Positions 27,259 through 34,162 of a DNA stretch of 64,000 nt are shown here, in pieces. Each line of letters opens with the position of its first letter. The first letter of the stretch is position 1. The notes beneath the pieces were generated by a model. The model ran no database searches, was not told the DNA's origin, and saw only the letters and a program-made list of their open reading frames with translations. The translations under genes were made by a program, and so were the position numbers. Source of the stretch: an uncultured Candidatus Pelagibacter sp. (lineage in GTDB: Bacteria > Pseudomonadota > Alphaproteobacteria > Pelagibacterales > Pelagibacteraceae); the NCBI GenBank assembly GCA_905616465.1, contig CAJQSX010000023.1, forward strand, positions 1 through 64,000, given 5' to 3'.

Positions 27259-27818
27259 TTCCAGATAAAGCACAAGAAATTTTAGATTTTTGGTTAAAAG
27301 AAACTCCTGAAGAAAAAAGATTCAAAAAAGATGATGCTTTAGATAAAAAAATACAAGAGAAATTTTTAAAAGATCATGAGCTTGCAAGTCAAAATGAATA
27401 CGATGATTGGCAAGATCAACCAATGAGTGCTTTAGCTTTAGTTATTCTTTTTGATCAATTTTCTAGAAACATGTTTAGAAATGATAAAAAAGCTTTTGCC
27501 CAAGATCATAAAGCTAGATTAATCGTAAACGATTCTGTTTATGCTGGCTACCTTGAGGCGATGAATGAAAGTCAAAGATTTTTCATGATCTTACCCCTTA
27601 TTCATAGTGAAGAGATTACAGATCATGATATGGCATATTATTTACTTAATAAATATCTTAGAGAGCATGAGGGATATGTAAAAATAAAAAAATTTTGGAA
27701 AGACCACACAAAAGCAATTAGACAATTTCACAGATATCCCCATAGAAATAAAGTTTTAGGAAGAGAGTCTACAGAAGAAGAGATTTTATTTCTCAATGGA
27801 CCTAACTCATCTTGGTAG
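27255..27818 (+). CDS. DUF924 family protein
   Basis: 187 residues, all-helical TPR-like fold. Begins ILDFWLKETPEEKRFKKD and has ALALVILFDQFSRNMFRND and RFFMILPLIHSEEI, which are characteristic. Function unknown. Followed closely by the DUF952 gene, a pairing that may reflect only dense packing. Confidence 0.92.
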   Translation: MIPDKAQEILDFWLKETPEEKRFKKDDALDKKIQEKFLKDHELASQNEYDDWQDQPMSALALVILFDQFSRNMFRNDKKAFAQDHKARLIVNDSVYAGYLEAMNESQRFFMILPLIHSEEITDHDMAYYLLNKYLREHEGYVKIKKFWKDHTKAIRQFHRYPHRNKVLGRESTEEEILFLNGPNSSW

Positions 27819-27820
27819 CT

Positions 27821-28165
27821 GTGAATTTTAAGCATATTTATAAAATCATTGATAAAATTGAGTGGGAACAAGCTAAAGATAAAGGCTCTTATCCAGGCTC
27901 TTCAAAAGATACAAAAGATGGATATATTCATTTTTCAGATCTAGAACAAGTAAAGGGAACACTTAAAAAGTTTTTTACAAATCAAAAAAATTTAATTCTA
28001 TTAAAAGTTGATACTTTAAACCTAGATCATTTAGTTTGGGAGCAGGCATCAGATGGAACTATGTTTCCACATCTATACTCACCATTAGACACTTCTAATG
28101 TAGTCGATGAATTTGATGTTATTTTAGATGATGAAGGCAATCATGTTTTGCCAGCTATTTTTTAA
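27821..28165 (+). CDS. DUF952 family protein
   Basis: 114 residues if it starts at GTG 27821, right after the DUF924 stop; a TTG at 27812 would overlap that gene and is less likely. Family core: KHIYKIIDKIEWEQAKDKG, DGYIHFSDLEQV, LLKVDTLNLDHLVWE, FPHLYSPL. DUF952 resembles the ADP-ribosyltransferase/KptA-like fold, but no activity is assigned. Last plus-strand gene before the RNA-bearing gap. Confidence 0.9.
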   Translation: MNFKHIYKIIDKIEWEQAKDKGSYPGSSKDTKDGYIHFSDLEQVKGTLKKFFTNQKNLILLKVDTLNLDHLVWEQASDGTMFPHLYSPLDTSNVVDEFDVILDDEGNHVLPAIF

Positions 28166-28176
28166 CTAATCTTTAA

Positions 28177-28264
28177 GGGGGTCACCCTTTCGGTAAACTC
28201 CAAAAGAGTTCCCCTATAAGTCAGCGGTTTACGCTAAAATCTATAATAATAGATTTTTTATTTT
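28177..28264 (+). ncRNA. Candidate structured RNA ending in an intrinsic terminator
   Basis: Read on the plus strand: GGGG (28177-28180) pairs with CCCC (28211-28214) and encloses two hairpins, ACC/GGU (28184-28194) and AACUC/GAGUU (28196-28210), making a compact three-way junction. It is followed by AGCG/CGCU (28223-28235) and a 9-bp hairpin AAAATCTAT/ATAGATTTT with a T tract (28236-28264). No tRNA, SRP, tmRNA or known riboswitch signature is recognised. The junction also folds on the minus strand, where one loop reads GAAA. Could be a 3'-UTR element or a small RNA. Confidence 0.5.
28236..28264 (+). terminator. Intrinsic terminator after DUF952 and the structured element
   Basis: Nine-bp stem AAAATCTAT/ATAGATTTT, AATA loop, then a T-rich tail. 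The T tract is on the plus strand only, so it ends the 23.6-28.2 kb plus-strand run. The stem is A-U rich and therefore weak. Confidence 0.6.
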
Positions 28265-28283
28265 CTATGGTCTTATTAAGTCT

Positions 28284-28337
28284 TTGATTATTAAATCACA
28301 CCAGTTATGTGTCAGGTGGTGATAAGTTCATAATCAA
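28284..28337. repeat. Long imperfect inverted repeat
   Basis: Outer arms TTGATTAT (28284-28291) and ATAATCAA (28330-28337) are perfectly complementary. Inner arms ATCACACC (28295-28302) and GGTGGTGAT (28315-28323) pair with one bulge, and the inner loop contains a further ACAC/GTGT. On the minus strand the start codon of an 8-codon ORF sits inside the outer stem. Confidence 0.6.
28305..28331 (-). CDS. 8-codon micro-ORF behind a perfect Shine-Dalgarno
   Basis: Minus strand: AAAGGAGG (28338-28345), six bases, then an ATG at 28331 coding MNLSPPDT and a TAA. The ribosome site is the best match to the anti-SD in the whole window, in a genome where most genes have weak ones. The start codon lies in the outer stem of the inverted repeat. 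May be a leader peptide; no downstream gene follows on this strand before the antisense DUF952 gene. Confidence 0.35.
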   Translation of the reverse strand: MNLSPPDT

Positions 28338-28357
28338 CCTCCTTTATTGGTATTTTG

Positions 28358-28386
28358 ATAATATCATTTCTAAAAATTGTATTCAA
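28358..28386 (-). promoter_or_regulatory. Candidate minus-strand promoter for the hairpin RNA
   Basis: -35 TTGAAT (plus 28381-28386), 17-nt spacer, -10 TATTAT (plus 28358-28363). Predicted start near 28351 would give an RNA that begins just before the AAAGGAGG site and runs through the inverted repeat and the three-way junction, about 175 nt. Confidence 0.5.
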
Positions 28387-28509
28387 AACATTTATTTCAC
28401 TTTATGTTAAATAAACTTATTGAATACAACCTAGTGCAATTATAGAGTCTCGATAATTTAAGAAACTCATCTTACAACATTTTTTTCCGTAAAATTTTTA
28501 AAACTCTTT
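28387..28509. other. Rest of the 344-bp gene-poor gap
   Basis: This part, up to the SMR gene stop, is A+T-rich. I see no ORF, strong hairpin or promoter pair in it. The 28166-28509 gap as a whole is the only stretch over 300 bp without an ordinary gene. Confidence 0.5.
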
Positions 28510-28845
28510 TTAAGTAAGCTTACCTAAATAGTTAACCATAATTACCCCAATTATAATTAATAAAATTCCTATAATTCCATATAGATTTGGAATTTGATTA
28601 TATTTAATCATAGCAAATGCTACGACACCCACAACGGTTAATCCGCTGTAAGTAGAATAAGCGAATCCTACTGGAAGTGCATGCATAGCTTTTGCAATGC
28701 AAAACAAGCAAACCATCATTAATAGATACATGCAAATTATTGGCAAAGTCTTTGTGAAACCTTCAGATATTTTTGCAAAACTATTAGCAGCTATTCCAGC
28801 AAAAATACCAACAGCTAAAAACAAATATCCAAATAAAGGTTTCAT
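28510..28845 (-). CDS. Small multidrug resistance (SMR/EmrE-like) transporter, second of pair
   Basis: 111 residues, four membrane helices. Starts PLFGYLFLAVGIFAGIAANSFAKISEGFTK, where Glu28 corresponds to the essential membrane-embedded Glu14 region of EmrE. YSTYSGLTVVGVVAFAMIKYNQ follows the SMR pattern. Likely forms an antiparallel dimer, perhaps with the paralogue at 29080. Exports small cations or unknown metabolites. Confidence 0.87.
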   Translation of the reverse strand: MKPLFGYLFLAVGIFAGIAANSFAKISEGFTKTLPIICMYLLMMVCLFCIAKAMHALPVGFAYSTYSGLTVVGVVAFAMIKYNQIPNLYGIIGILLIIIGVIMVNYLGKLT

Positions 28846-28847
28846 AA

Positions 28848-29075
28848 TTAATCCTTAGTTGCAATTCTATTAACAATTAACTTAGCAATTGGCCCCATAA
28901 TGAAAGCTGCAACTATTGCTACAGGAAAAGCAAAAGTGAATGCATTAAAATACCTATCAAAAAATCCATCATTAAAACCTGTATTAACTAAGGTAACAAC
29001 ACAACTCATAATTATACTCATACCAAAAGACATTATAATGAGAAACATTGGTTGAGAAAATTTTTTAGGAAACAT
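28848..29075 (-). CDS. DUF2798 family membrane protein
   Basis: 75 residues, two membrane helices (about 10-30 and 42-65). FLIIMSFGMSIIMSCVVTLVNTGF and FPVAIVAAFIMGPIAKLIVNRI match DUF2798. Function unknown. It sits between two SMR genes with 2- and 4-bp gaps, so it is surely co-transcribed with them. Confidence 0.85.
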   Translation of the reverse strand: MFPKKFSQPMFLIIMSFGMSIIMSCVVTLVNTGFNDGFFDRYFNAFTFAFPVAIVAAFIMGPIAKLIVNRIATKD

Positions 29076-29079
29076 GATC

Positions 29080-29412
29080 TTATTTATTACTAAGCAAGTT
29101 TACCATTAACACACCAGTAATAATAAAAATTAATCCAATCACTGAATAAAGGTTTGGTATTTGTTTAAATCTAATAACACCAACAGCGACTGTTGCAAGT
29201 ATAGTTAATCCTGCAAAAGAAGCATAAGTAATACCCATTGGGATATTTTTCATAACCATCGATAAAGCATACATACATAATACAATTGTTATTGCTGTTA
29301 TAATACTTGGAACAAAAAGAGTAAAACCCTCAGCACTTTTTGCAAAACTATTTGAGGTAACACCTAAGAAAACAGCTAAAGCTAAAAATAAGTATGAAGT
29401 TGTCATATTCAT
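29080..29412 (-). CDS. Small multidrug resistance (SMR/EmrE-like) transporter, first of pair
   Basis: 110 residues, four membrane helices. Similar in layout to the 28510 gene: SYLFLALAVFLGVTSNSFAKSAEGFTL, then GITYASFAGLTILATVAVGVIRFKQIPNLYSVIG. Paired SMR genes often make heterodimers. An internal ATG two codons in (29406) is an alternative start. No guanidine-riboswitch (ykkC-type) sequence was seen in the 30-bp leader. Confidence 0.88.
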   Translation of the reverse strand: MNMTTSYLFLALAVFLGVTSNSFAKSAEGFTLFVPSIITAITIVLCMYALSMVMKNIPMGITYASFAGLTILATVAVGVIRFKQIPNLYSVIGLIFIITGVLMVNLLSNK

Positions 29413-29442
29413 GTAACTATATTAAATGAATATTATTTTAAA

Positions 29443-29745
29443 TTATATAATTACTTCAAAACCCTCATAATCAGGGGGTCCTAGGTATAAATCTCTATGA
29501 GAAGCAGCGTCTTTATGGGCTAATCTAAACGACTCTGACTTAGTCCAATCCCAAAAATCTTTTTCAGAACTCCATTTACTGTGAGAAACATAAAGAGAAA
29601 ATTCTTCATTTGTTGCACCTTTAATAAGATTAAATTTTTTAAAGCCTTTTACACCTTCAAGGTGGGTTTCTCGACTTTTCCATACAGTTTCAAAATCATC
29701 TTCTCTACCTAATACAATTTTAAATCTGTTCATTGCTAAATACAT
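29443..29745 (-). CDS. ABM-domain monooxygenase (HmoA/IsdG-like)
   Basis: 100 residues. AMNRFKIVLGREDDFETVWKSRE, then EGVKGFKKFNLIKG and EFSLYVSHSKWSSEKDFWDWTKSESFRLAHKDA fit the antibiotic-biosynthesis-monooxygenase fold of dimeric haem-degrading or quinol oxygenases. The invariant Trp of the sheet is present; the haem-ligating His could be in RLAHKDA. Exact reaction unknown. Confidence 0.82.
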   Translation of the reverse strand: MYLAMNRFKIVLGREDDFETVWKSRETHLEGVKGFKKFNLIKGATNEEFSLYVSHSKWSSEKDFWDWTKSESFRLAHKDAASHRDLYLGPPDYEGFEVII

Positions 29746-29762
29746 AAATTTCTTTCTAAACT

Positions 29763-29794
29763 AAAAAAGCCGAGATAAATATTACCTCGGCTTT
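29763..29794 (-). terminator. Intrinsic terminator after the small secreted protein gene
   Basis: Minus strand: AAAGCCGAG (29786-29794), 11-nt loop, CTCGGCTTT (29766-29774), continuing into T6. A perfect 9-bp stem with G+C core and U tract; the clearest terminator in the window. Confidence 0.9.
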
Positions 29795-29812
29795 AAATCT
29801 TGTAATTATTTA

Positions 29813-30019
29813 TTAACTTTTAAAAAGCTCCATAGCTTTACCTAATAGCTCTTCTGATTTAGCATGGTCACCAGCATCATGAGCTGCCATACCTTGATCT
29901 CTTAGTGTTTGAGCTTCTACAATTTTATCATCTAAGCTTTTTGCCATCATTGGGCAAGAACCTGCATAAACAGAACTTGTGAAAAGTACTAAGAATAATG
30001 TTATTACTATTTTTTTCAT
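29813..30019 (-). CDS. Small secreted helical protein, unknown function
   Basis: 68 residues from ATG 30019, which has AAAGGAA 5 nt upstream; the longer frame to 30097 has no ribosome site. Signal peptide MKKIVITLFLVLFTSSVYA, cleavage near residue 19. The mature ~49 residues (GSCPMMAKSLDDKIVEAQ..., then KSEELLGKAMELFKS) form two helices with one Cys. Similar to small periplasmic proteins with a TPR-like repeat. Closed by a strong terminator, so it is probably well expressed by itself. Confidence 0.78.
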   Translation of the reverse strand: MKKIVITLFLVLFTSSVYAGSCPMMAKSLDDKIVEAQTLRDQGMAAHDAGDHAKSEELLGKAMELFKS

Positions 30020-30140
30020 ATGTTTCCTTTGTTTTGTAATTAAAGTAAATAAGACAATATGAATTTCTAATACTTTTAACATAATCATTATTGTCACTTA
30101 ATATGTGCAAAATGTCTCAAGTAAATTTATAGATAGTTAT

Positions 30141-31478
30141 CTAGTTTAAGGTAACAAATTCCTCAGAAGATGTTGGATGTATGGCTGTTGTGTTGTCAAA
30201 GTCTTTTTTAGTAACCCCAGCAGTTAAAGCAACAGCTAAACTTTGAATAATTTCAGGACTGTCTTGCCCTAACATATGAATTCCTAAAACTTTGTCAGTT
30301 TTCTCATCAACTAATAGCTTCATTAAAATTTTAGGTTTTTTATCAGCAAAGGTATATTTCATCGGCGAAAATTGAGTTTTAAATGTTTTAACTTTAATTC
30401 CTAGCTTTAAAGCTTCTTCACTAGTTATACCAACTGTAGACAATGGTGGGTCTGTGAAAACAGTGGAGGGTATATTTTTATGTGAAGCAGATCTTTTATT
30501 GTTACCAAATTCAGTATCTGCAAACGCATGACCTTCTCTAATTGCAACAGGAGTTAAGTTGATCCTATCAGTTACGTCACCTATTGCATAAATATGATCA
30601 ATATTTGTTTTTGAAAAATCATCAACAACAATAGCCCCATTTTTTTTCTGCAGAATACCAATCTTATCAAGATTGAGTTGATTAACATTTGGGGATCTTC
30701 CTAGGGCTGATAAAACACAGGCTACTTTTATACTAGGTCCTTGTTTAATTTTGATTTCTAATCCTTTATTTATATCAACAATATCTTCAATATTTGTATT
30801 AAATTTAATATCAATTCCTTTTTTGGTCATTTCATCCTGTAGTAAGTTAGTTAAGTCTTGATCAAAACTTTTTAAAATTCTTTCACCACGGTAAATTAAA
30901 GTTGTTTTAACTCCTAAACCATTCATTATGCATGCAAATTCAACTGCAATATAACCAGCACCTAGAATACAAATATCCTTAGGTAGTTTCTTGATATGAA
31001 AAATATCATCTGATGTCAAAACTTTATCTTTTGCAGTATAAGCAGGCTTGTTACAAACTCCACCTGATGCTATTAGAATTTTTTTTCCTTTAAACACCTC
31101 ATCGTTTATCTGTATTATTTCAGAATCTTTAAATGATGCGTAGCCATCTATTCGATCAACTTTATTTTTTTCTAAAATAGACTTGTAAATATTATTTAAT
31201 CGTTCAATTTCTTGATCTTTGTTTTTAATTAATGTTTGCCAGTTAAAAGAAATTTGATCTGGAACTTCCCAACCATAAGATTTAGCAGTATCAAAGTCAC
31301 TATTAAATTGAGCTGCGTAAGTGAAAAGTTTTTTTGGAACACACCCTCTATTAACACAAGTGCCTCCATAATTTAAACCTTCTGCAATTAAAACTGTAGC
31401 TCCATGATTGGCTGCTATTCTTGCAGCTCTTACGCCACCAGATCCAGCACCAATAACAATTAAGTCGTATTCTTTCAT
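30141..31478 (-). CDS. gor: Glutathione-disulfide reductase
   Basis: Flavoprotein that keeps glutathione reduced with NADPH. 445 residues, class I pyridine nucleotide-disulfide oxidoreductase. FAD motif GAGSGGVRAA (10-19); redox disulfide GGTCVNRGCVPKK (Cys42/Cys47 region); NADPH fold GAGYIAVEFACIMNGLG near 173; second FAD motif YAIGDVTDRI near 300; C-terminal HPTSSEEFV with the catalytic His. Cytoplasmic. Confidence 0.93.
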   Translation of the reverse strand: MKEYDLIVIGAGSGGVRAARIAANHGATVLIAEGLNYGGTCVNRGCVPKKLFTYAAQFNSDFDTAKSYGWEVPDQISFNWQTLIKNKDQEIERLNNIYKSILEKNKVDRIDGYASFKDSEIIQINDEVFKGKKILIASGGVCNKPAYTAKDKVLTSDDIFHIKKLPKDICILGAGYIAVEFACIMNGLGVKTTLIYRGERILKSFDQDLTNLLQDEMTKKGIDIKFNTNIEDIVDINKGLEIKIKQGPSIKVACVLSALGRSPNVNQLNLDKIGILQKKNGAIVVDDFSKTNIDHIYAIGDVTDRINLTPVAIREGHAFADTEFGNNKRSASHKNIPSTVFTDPPLSTVGITSEEALKLGIKVKTFKTQFSPMKYTFADKKPKILMKLLVDEKTDKVLGIHMLGQDSPEIIQSLAVALTAGVTKKDFDNTTAIHPTSSEEFVTLN

Positions 31479-31670
31479 ATAAGATTATTATTCTAACCTA
31501 AATGATGTTCTAATTTTATAAAATATTATTTTTGTCGCGTTTGAAGTTTTAGTTATTGAGGCTCTTTCTTATATAAATTACTGAATACTTTAACTTTTTG
31601 CTGCGCGCTTTAAGCTTACGAGATTTAATAAAAGTGCGGTATTATAAAAGTATTTTAAAATACCAAATTT

Positions 31671-32102
31671 ATGATTGAACACTTTAATGGAATTATTTAT
31701 CTAATTATTTTTACTATGCATTTTCTAGCTTACGCAGTCTATGGATACAGATGCATTGTTTCTACTAAATCTTTCCTAGATCAATATGGTGTTGATCACT
31801 CAGCAGCTACAATGACTAGATTTTTTGGAGCTATGTTTTTAGGTTCAGTGATAATGGCATTATATATTATTTTTATAAGACCAATGATTCATGATGATAT
31901 TGGCTTAGAGAATACTTGGGCATTTTTTAACTTAATCTTCTTACAAAATTTATCAGCTTTCTTGGTTGGATTTTATAGTATTAAAATAAGTAAACTTGGT
32001 AATAATGAAAAGACTTCTGTAGAAGGTATTATAGCTCCAGGGATATTAACTTTGCTTAGTGCAATCCTTTGTTATGGATTAGCAGATAAAATATACCCTT
32101 AA
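31671..32102 (+). CDS. Four-helix membrane protein, unknown function
   Basis: 143 residues. Four hydrophobic segments at about residues 8-24, 49-68, 83-103 and 118-138. Short loops contain YGYRCIVSTKSFLDQYGVDHS and a charged KISKLGNNEKTS. I do not recognise the family. ATG start at 31671; a GTATTTTAAAATAC palindrome lies at 31650-31663. Its stop overlaps the convergent cysteine synthase by 4 nt. Confidence 0.7.
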   Translation: MIEHFNGIIYLIIFTMHFLAYAVYGYRCIVSTKSFLDQYGVDHSAATMTRFFGAMFLGSVIMALYIIFIRPMIHDDIGLENTWAFFNLIFLQNLSAFLVGFYSIKISKLGNNEKTSVEGIIAPGILTLLSAILCYGLADKIYP

Positions 32103-33100
32103 ATCCAATGAGGAAAGGGTAGCCCTTTTTCTTGTAAAAATTTCTTATTAAACATTTTAGTTGAGTATTTATCGCTTCTATCACAAAGGATTGTGACGAT
32201 AGTTTTACCAGGCCCAAGTTCTTTGCCCATTTTAATGGCTCCAGCAATATTAATTCCACAGCTAGTACCAAGGCTTAAACCTTCATTTTCAATTAAATCA
32301 TACAGTATTGGAAGTGCTTCTTGATCATCAATAGAGTAGGCGTCATCAATTTTGGCATCACCAAAGTTTTTTGTAACTCTACTTGAACCTATGCCTTCTG
32401 TAATTGATCCACCTTCAGATTTTAATTCACCATTCTTTATATAATTATAAAGAGCAGAACCTTTTGGATCTGATAGAAATATTTTAATATCTTTATTCTT
32501 TTCTTTAAGAGCATTACTCACACCTGAAATTGTTCCACCAGTTCCAGATGAGCAAACAAAACCATCTACCTTACCTTCAGTTTGTTCCCAAATTTCTTGT
32601 CCAGTTCCATCGTAATGACCCTTAGCATTTGCAACATTATCAAATTGATTAGCCCAAACAACTCCATAATTATTTGATGGTCTTAGTTCATCAGCAAGCT
32701 TTGCTGCAACTTTTACAAAGTTTGCATCATCCTTATATGGTTTTGCTGGAACTAATCTTAAATCAGCACCCATATTTCTAAGTAAGTCTTTTTTTTCTTG
32801 GGTTTGGTTGTCATTCATTACAATTATTGTTTTATAACCAAGCGAATTACCAAGTAGACATAAGCCAATACCAGTATTTCCAGCTGTTCCTTCAACAATT
32901 GTTCCACCTTTTGAAATTAGTTTTTTACTTTCAGCATCTTTAATTAAAGCAAGTGCAGCTCTATCTTTAACAGAACCACCTGGATTCATAAACTCAGCTT
33001 TACCATAAATATTGCAACCAGTAATTTCTGAAGCAGCTTTTAATTTGATGAGTGGTGTATTACCAATGCCTGAAATAAAATTATCATGAAAATTTTTCAT
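32099..33100 (-). CDS. cysK: Cysteine synthase (O-acetylserine sulfhydrylase)
   Basis: PLP enzyme making cysteine from O-acetylserine and sulfide. 333 residues. PLP lysine in NPGGSVKDRAA (near 44), Asn loop VEGTAGNTGIGL (near 68), phosphate-binding SSGTGGTISG (near 178). Sulfide rather than sulfate is the sulfur source in lineages lacking assimilatory sulfate reduction, which fits SAR11. Follows cysE with a TAATG overlap. Confidence 0.92.
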   Translation of the reverse strand: MKNFHDNFISGIGNTPLIKLKAASEITGCNIYGKAEFMNPGGSVKDRAALALIKDAESKKLISKGGTIVEGTAGNTGIGLCLLGNSLGYKTIIVMNDNQTQEKKDLLRNMGADLRLVPAKPYKDDANFVKVAAKLADELRPSNNYGVVWANQFDNVANAKGHYDGTGQEIWEQTEGKVDGFVCSSGTGGTISGVSNALKEKNKDIKIFLSDPKGSALYNYIKNGELKSEGGSITEGIGSSRVTKNFGDAKIDDAYSIDDQEALPILYDLIENEGLSLGTSCGINIAGAIKMGKELGPGKTIVTILCDRSDKYSTKMFNKKFLQEKGLPFPHWI

Positions 33101-33678
33101 TAATTAGAAGTGTTTTTATCCACTTCTTCAACGGCATAAGGTTTAAATTCCTTTGTGGCTGTTCCAACATTTTTCGCAGGTATTCCAACCATTACCGCAT
33201 TTTCAGGAACGTCTTTAGTAACCACAGCATTAGCTCCAACTTTAGCGTTAGCACCAATTACTACTGGTCCTAAGATTTGAGCACCAGAGCCAACTACAAC
33301 ACAGTCATTTAATGTTGGGTGTCTTTTAACCATTCTTTGTTGGTTTGAGTTAATGCTTGGAGCTATTCCACCTAGTGTTGCCATATGATATATGGTTACA
33401 TTATCTCCAATTTCAGAAGTTTCACCAATTACAACACCCATACCATGATCGATAAATAAATTTTTACCAATTTTTGCACCTGGATGAATTTCTATACCTG
33501 TTAAAAATCTTGATAATTGAGAAATAAATCTTGCAACAAGATCAAATTTTGCTTGATAAAAAAAGTTAGCGATTTTATGAAAAAAAACAGCCTTAACACC
33601 TGGGTAAGTTAATATTAAGCTTAACTTAGATTTAGCAGCAGGGTCTCGGTCAATTATAGATTGTAAAAAGTTATTCAT
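33100..33678 (-). CDS. cysE: Serine O-acetyltransferase (EpsC/CysE type)
   Basis: Acetylates serine from acetyl-CoA for cysteine synthesis. 192 residues, the short EpsC-like form. Left-handed beta-helix hexapeptides from about residue 65: [25 protein letters not shown], with the catalytic His in FIDHGMG, then [24 protein letters not shown]. It ends VDKNTSN, without the terminal Ile that lets E. coli CysE dock in CysK, so the regulatory complex may be absent. Operon with cysK. Confidence 0.93.
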   Translation of the reverse strand: MNNFLQSIIDRDPAAKSKLSLILTYPGVKAVFFHKIANFFYQAKFDLVARFISQLSRFLTGIEIHPGAKIGKNLFIDHGMGVVIGETSEIGDNVTIYHMATLGGIAPSINSNQQRMVKRHPTLNDCVVVGSGAQILGPVVIGANAKVGANAVVTKDVPENAVMVGIPAKNVGTATKEFKPYAVEEVDKNTSN

Positions 33679-33748
33679 GTTATTTTGCTAGCTTGATTAT
33701 AAATTCAAAGTTTATATAGTCATTAAATCAAGTATTTAAAGGAGTATT

Positions 33749-34159
33749 ATGTACAAAAACACAAACTGTTTTCATTTGGCTGTGCCATGTGGAGATTTAG
33801 AAATAGCAAAAAAATTTTATAGTGAATCTTTAGGGTGTAGATTGGATAATTCAGCACAAGAATGGGCAGATGTTGATTTTTGGGGAAATGAATTAACCCT
33901 TCATGCAAGTGAACACAAAATGGATAATGAAAGACACGACGTTGATATGGGGAATGTTTCAGTTCCTCATTTTGGAGTTCATCTTTCAAGAAAAGATTTT
34001 GATTCACTAAAAAAAAGATTAAAGGGCAATGGTACTAAATATTATGATGAACCTTATTTAAGATTTAAGGGAACCAAATATGAGCAAGAAACTTTTTTTG
34101 TAAAAGATCCTAATGAAAATGTTTTAGAAATTAAAACATTAACTGCTAATTCAGAGTAA
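33749..34159 (+). CDS. VOC-family (glyoxalase/dioxygenase-like) protein
   Basis: 136 residues with two beta-alpha-beta-beta-beta motifs. Metal-ligand candidates are His in CFHLAVPCGD (N-terminal), His in PHFGVHLS and Glu in NVLEIKT. Typical of small VOC enzymes; reaction unknown. Ends 3 nt before an aldehyde dehydrogenase start, so the two are co-transcribed and may act on the same aldehyde or on methylglyoxal-like compounds. Confidence 0.85.
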   Translation: MYKNTNCFHLAVPCGDLEIAKKFYSESLGCRLDNSAQEWADVDFWGNELTLHASEHKMDNERHDVDMGNVSVPHFGVHLSRKDFDSLKKRLKGNGTKYYDEPYLRFKGTKYEQETFFVKDPNENVLEIKTLTANSE

Positions 34160-34162
34160 TTG

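Noticed and set aside
28330-28350. Plus-strand ATCAACCTCCTTTATTGG resembles the 3' end of 16S rRNA (anti-Shine-Dalgarno).
   Set aside because: Only about 12 bases fit and nothing upstream looks like 16S helix 45. The minus-strand reading, a strong Shine-Dalgarno before an ATG, explains it better.
28166-28386. Gap RNA as tmRNA, 6S, SRP or RNase P RNA.
   Set aside because: No T-arm or tag reading frame for tmRNA, no SRP GGTCAGG/GGAA core, no RNase P P4 motif, and no 6S central bubble with closing stems that I could trace.
29413-29442. Guanidine riboswitch before the SMR genes.
   Set aside because: The leader is only 30 bp and lacks ACGR-type or ykkC-type motifs.
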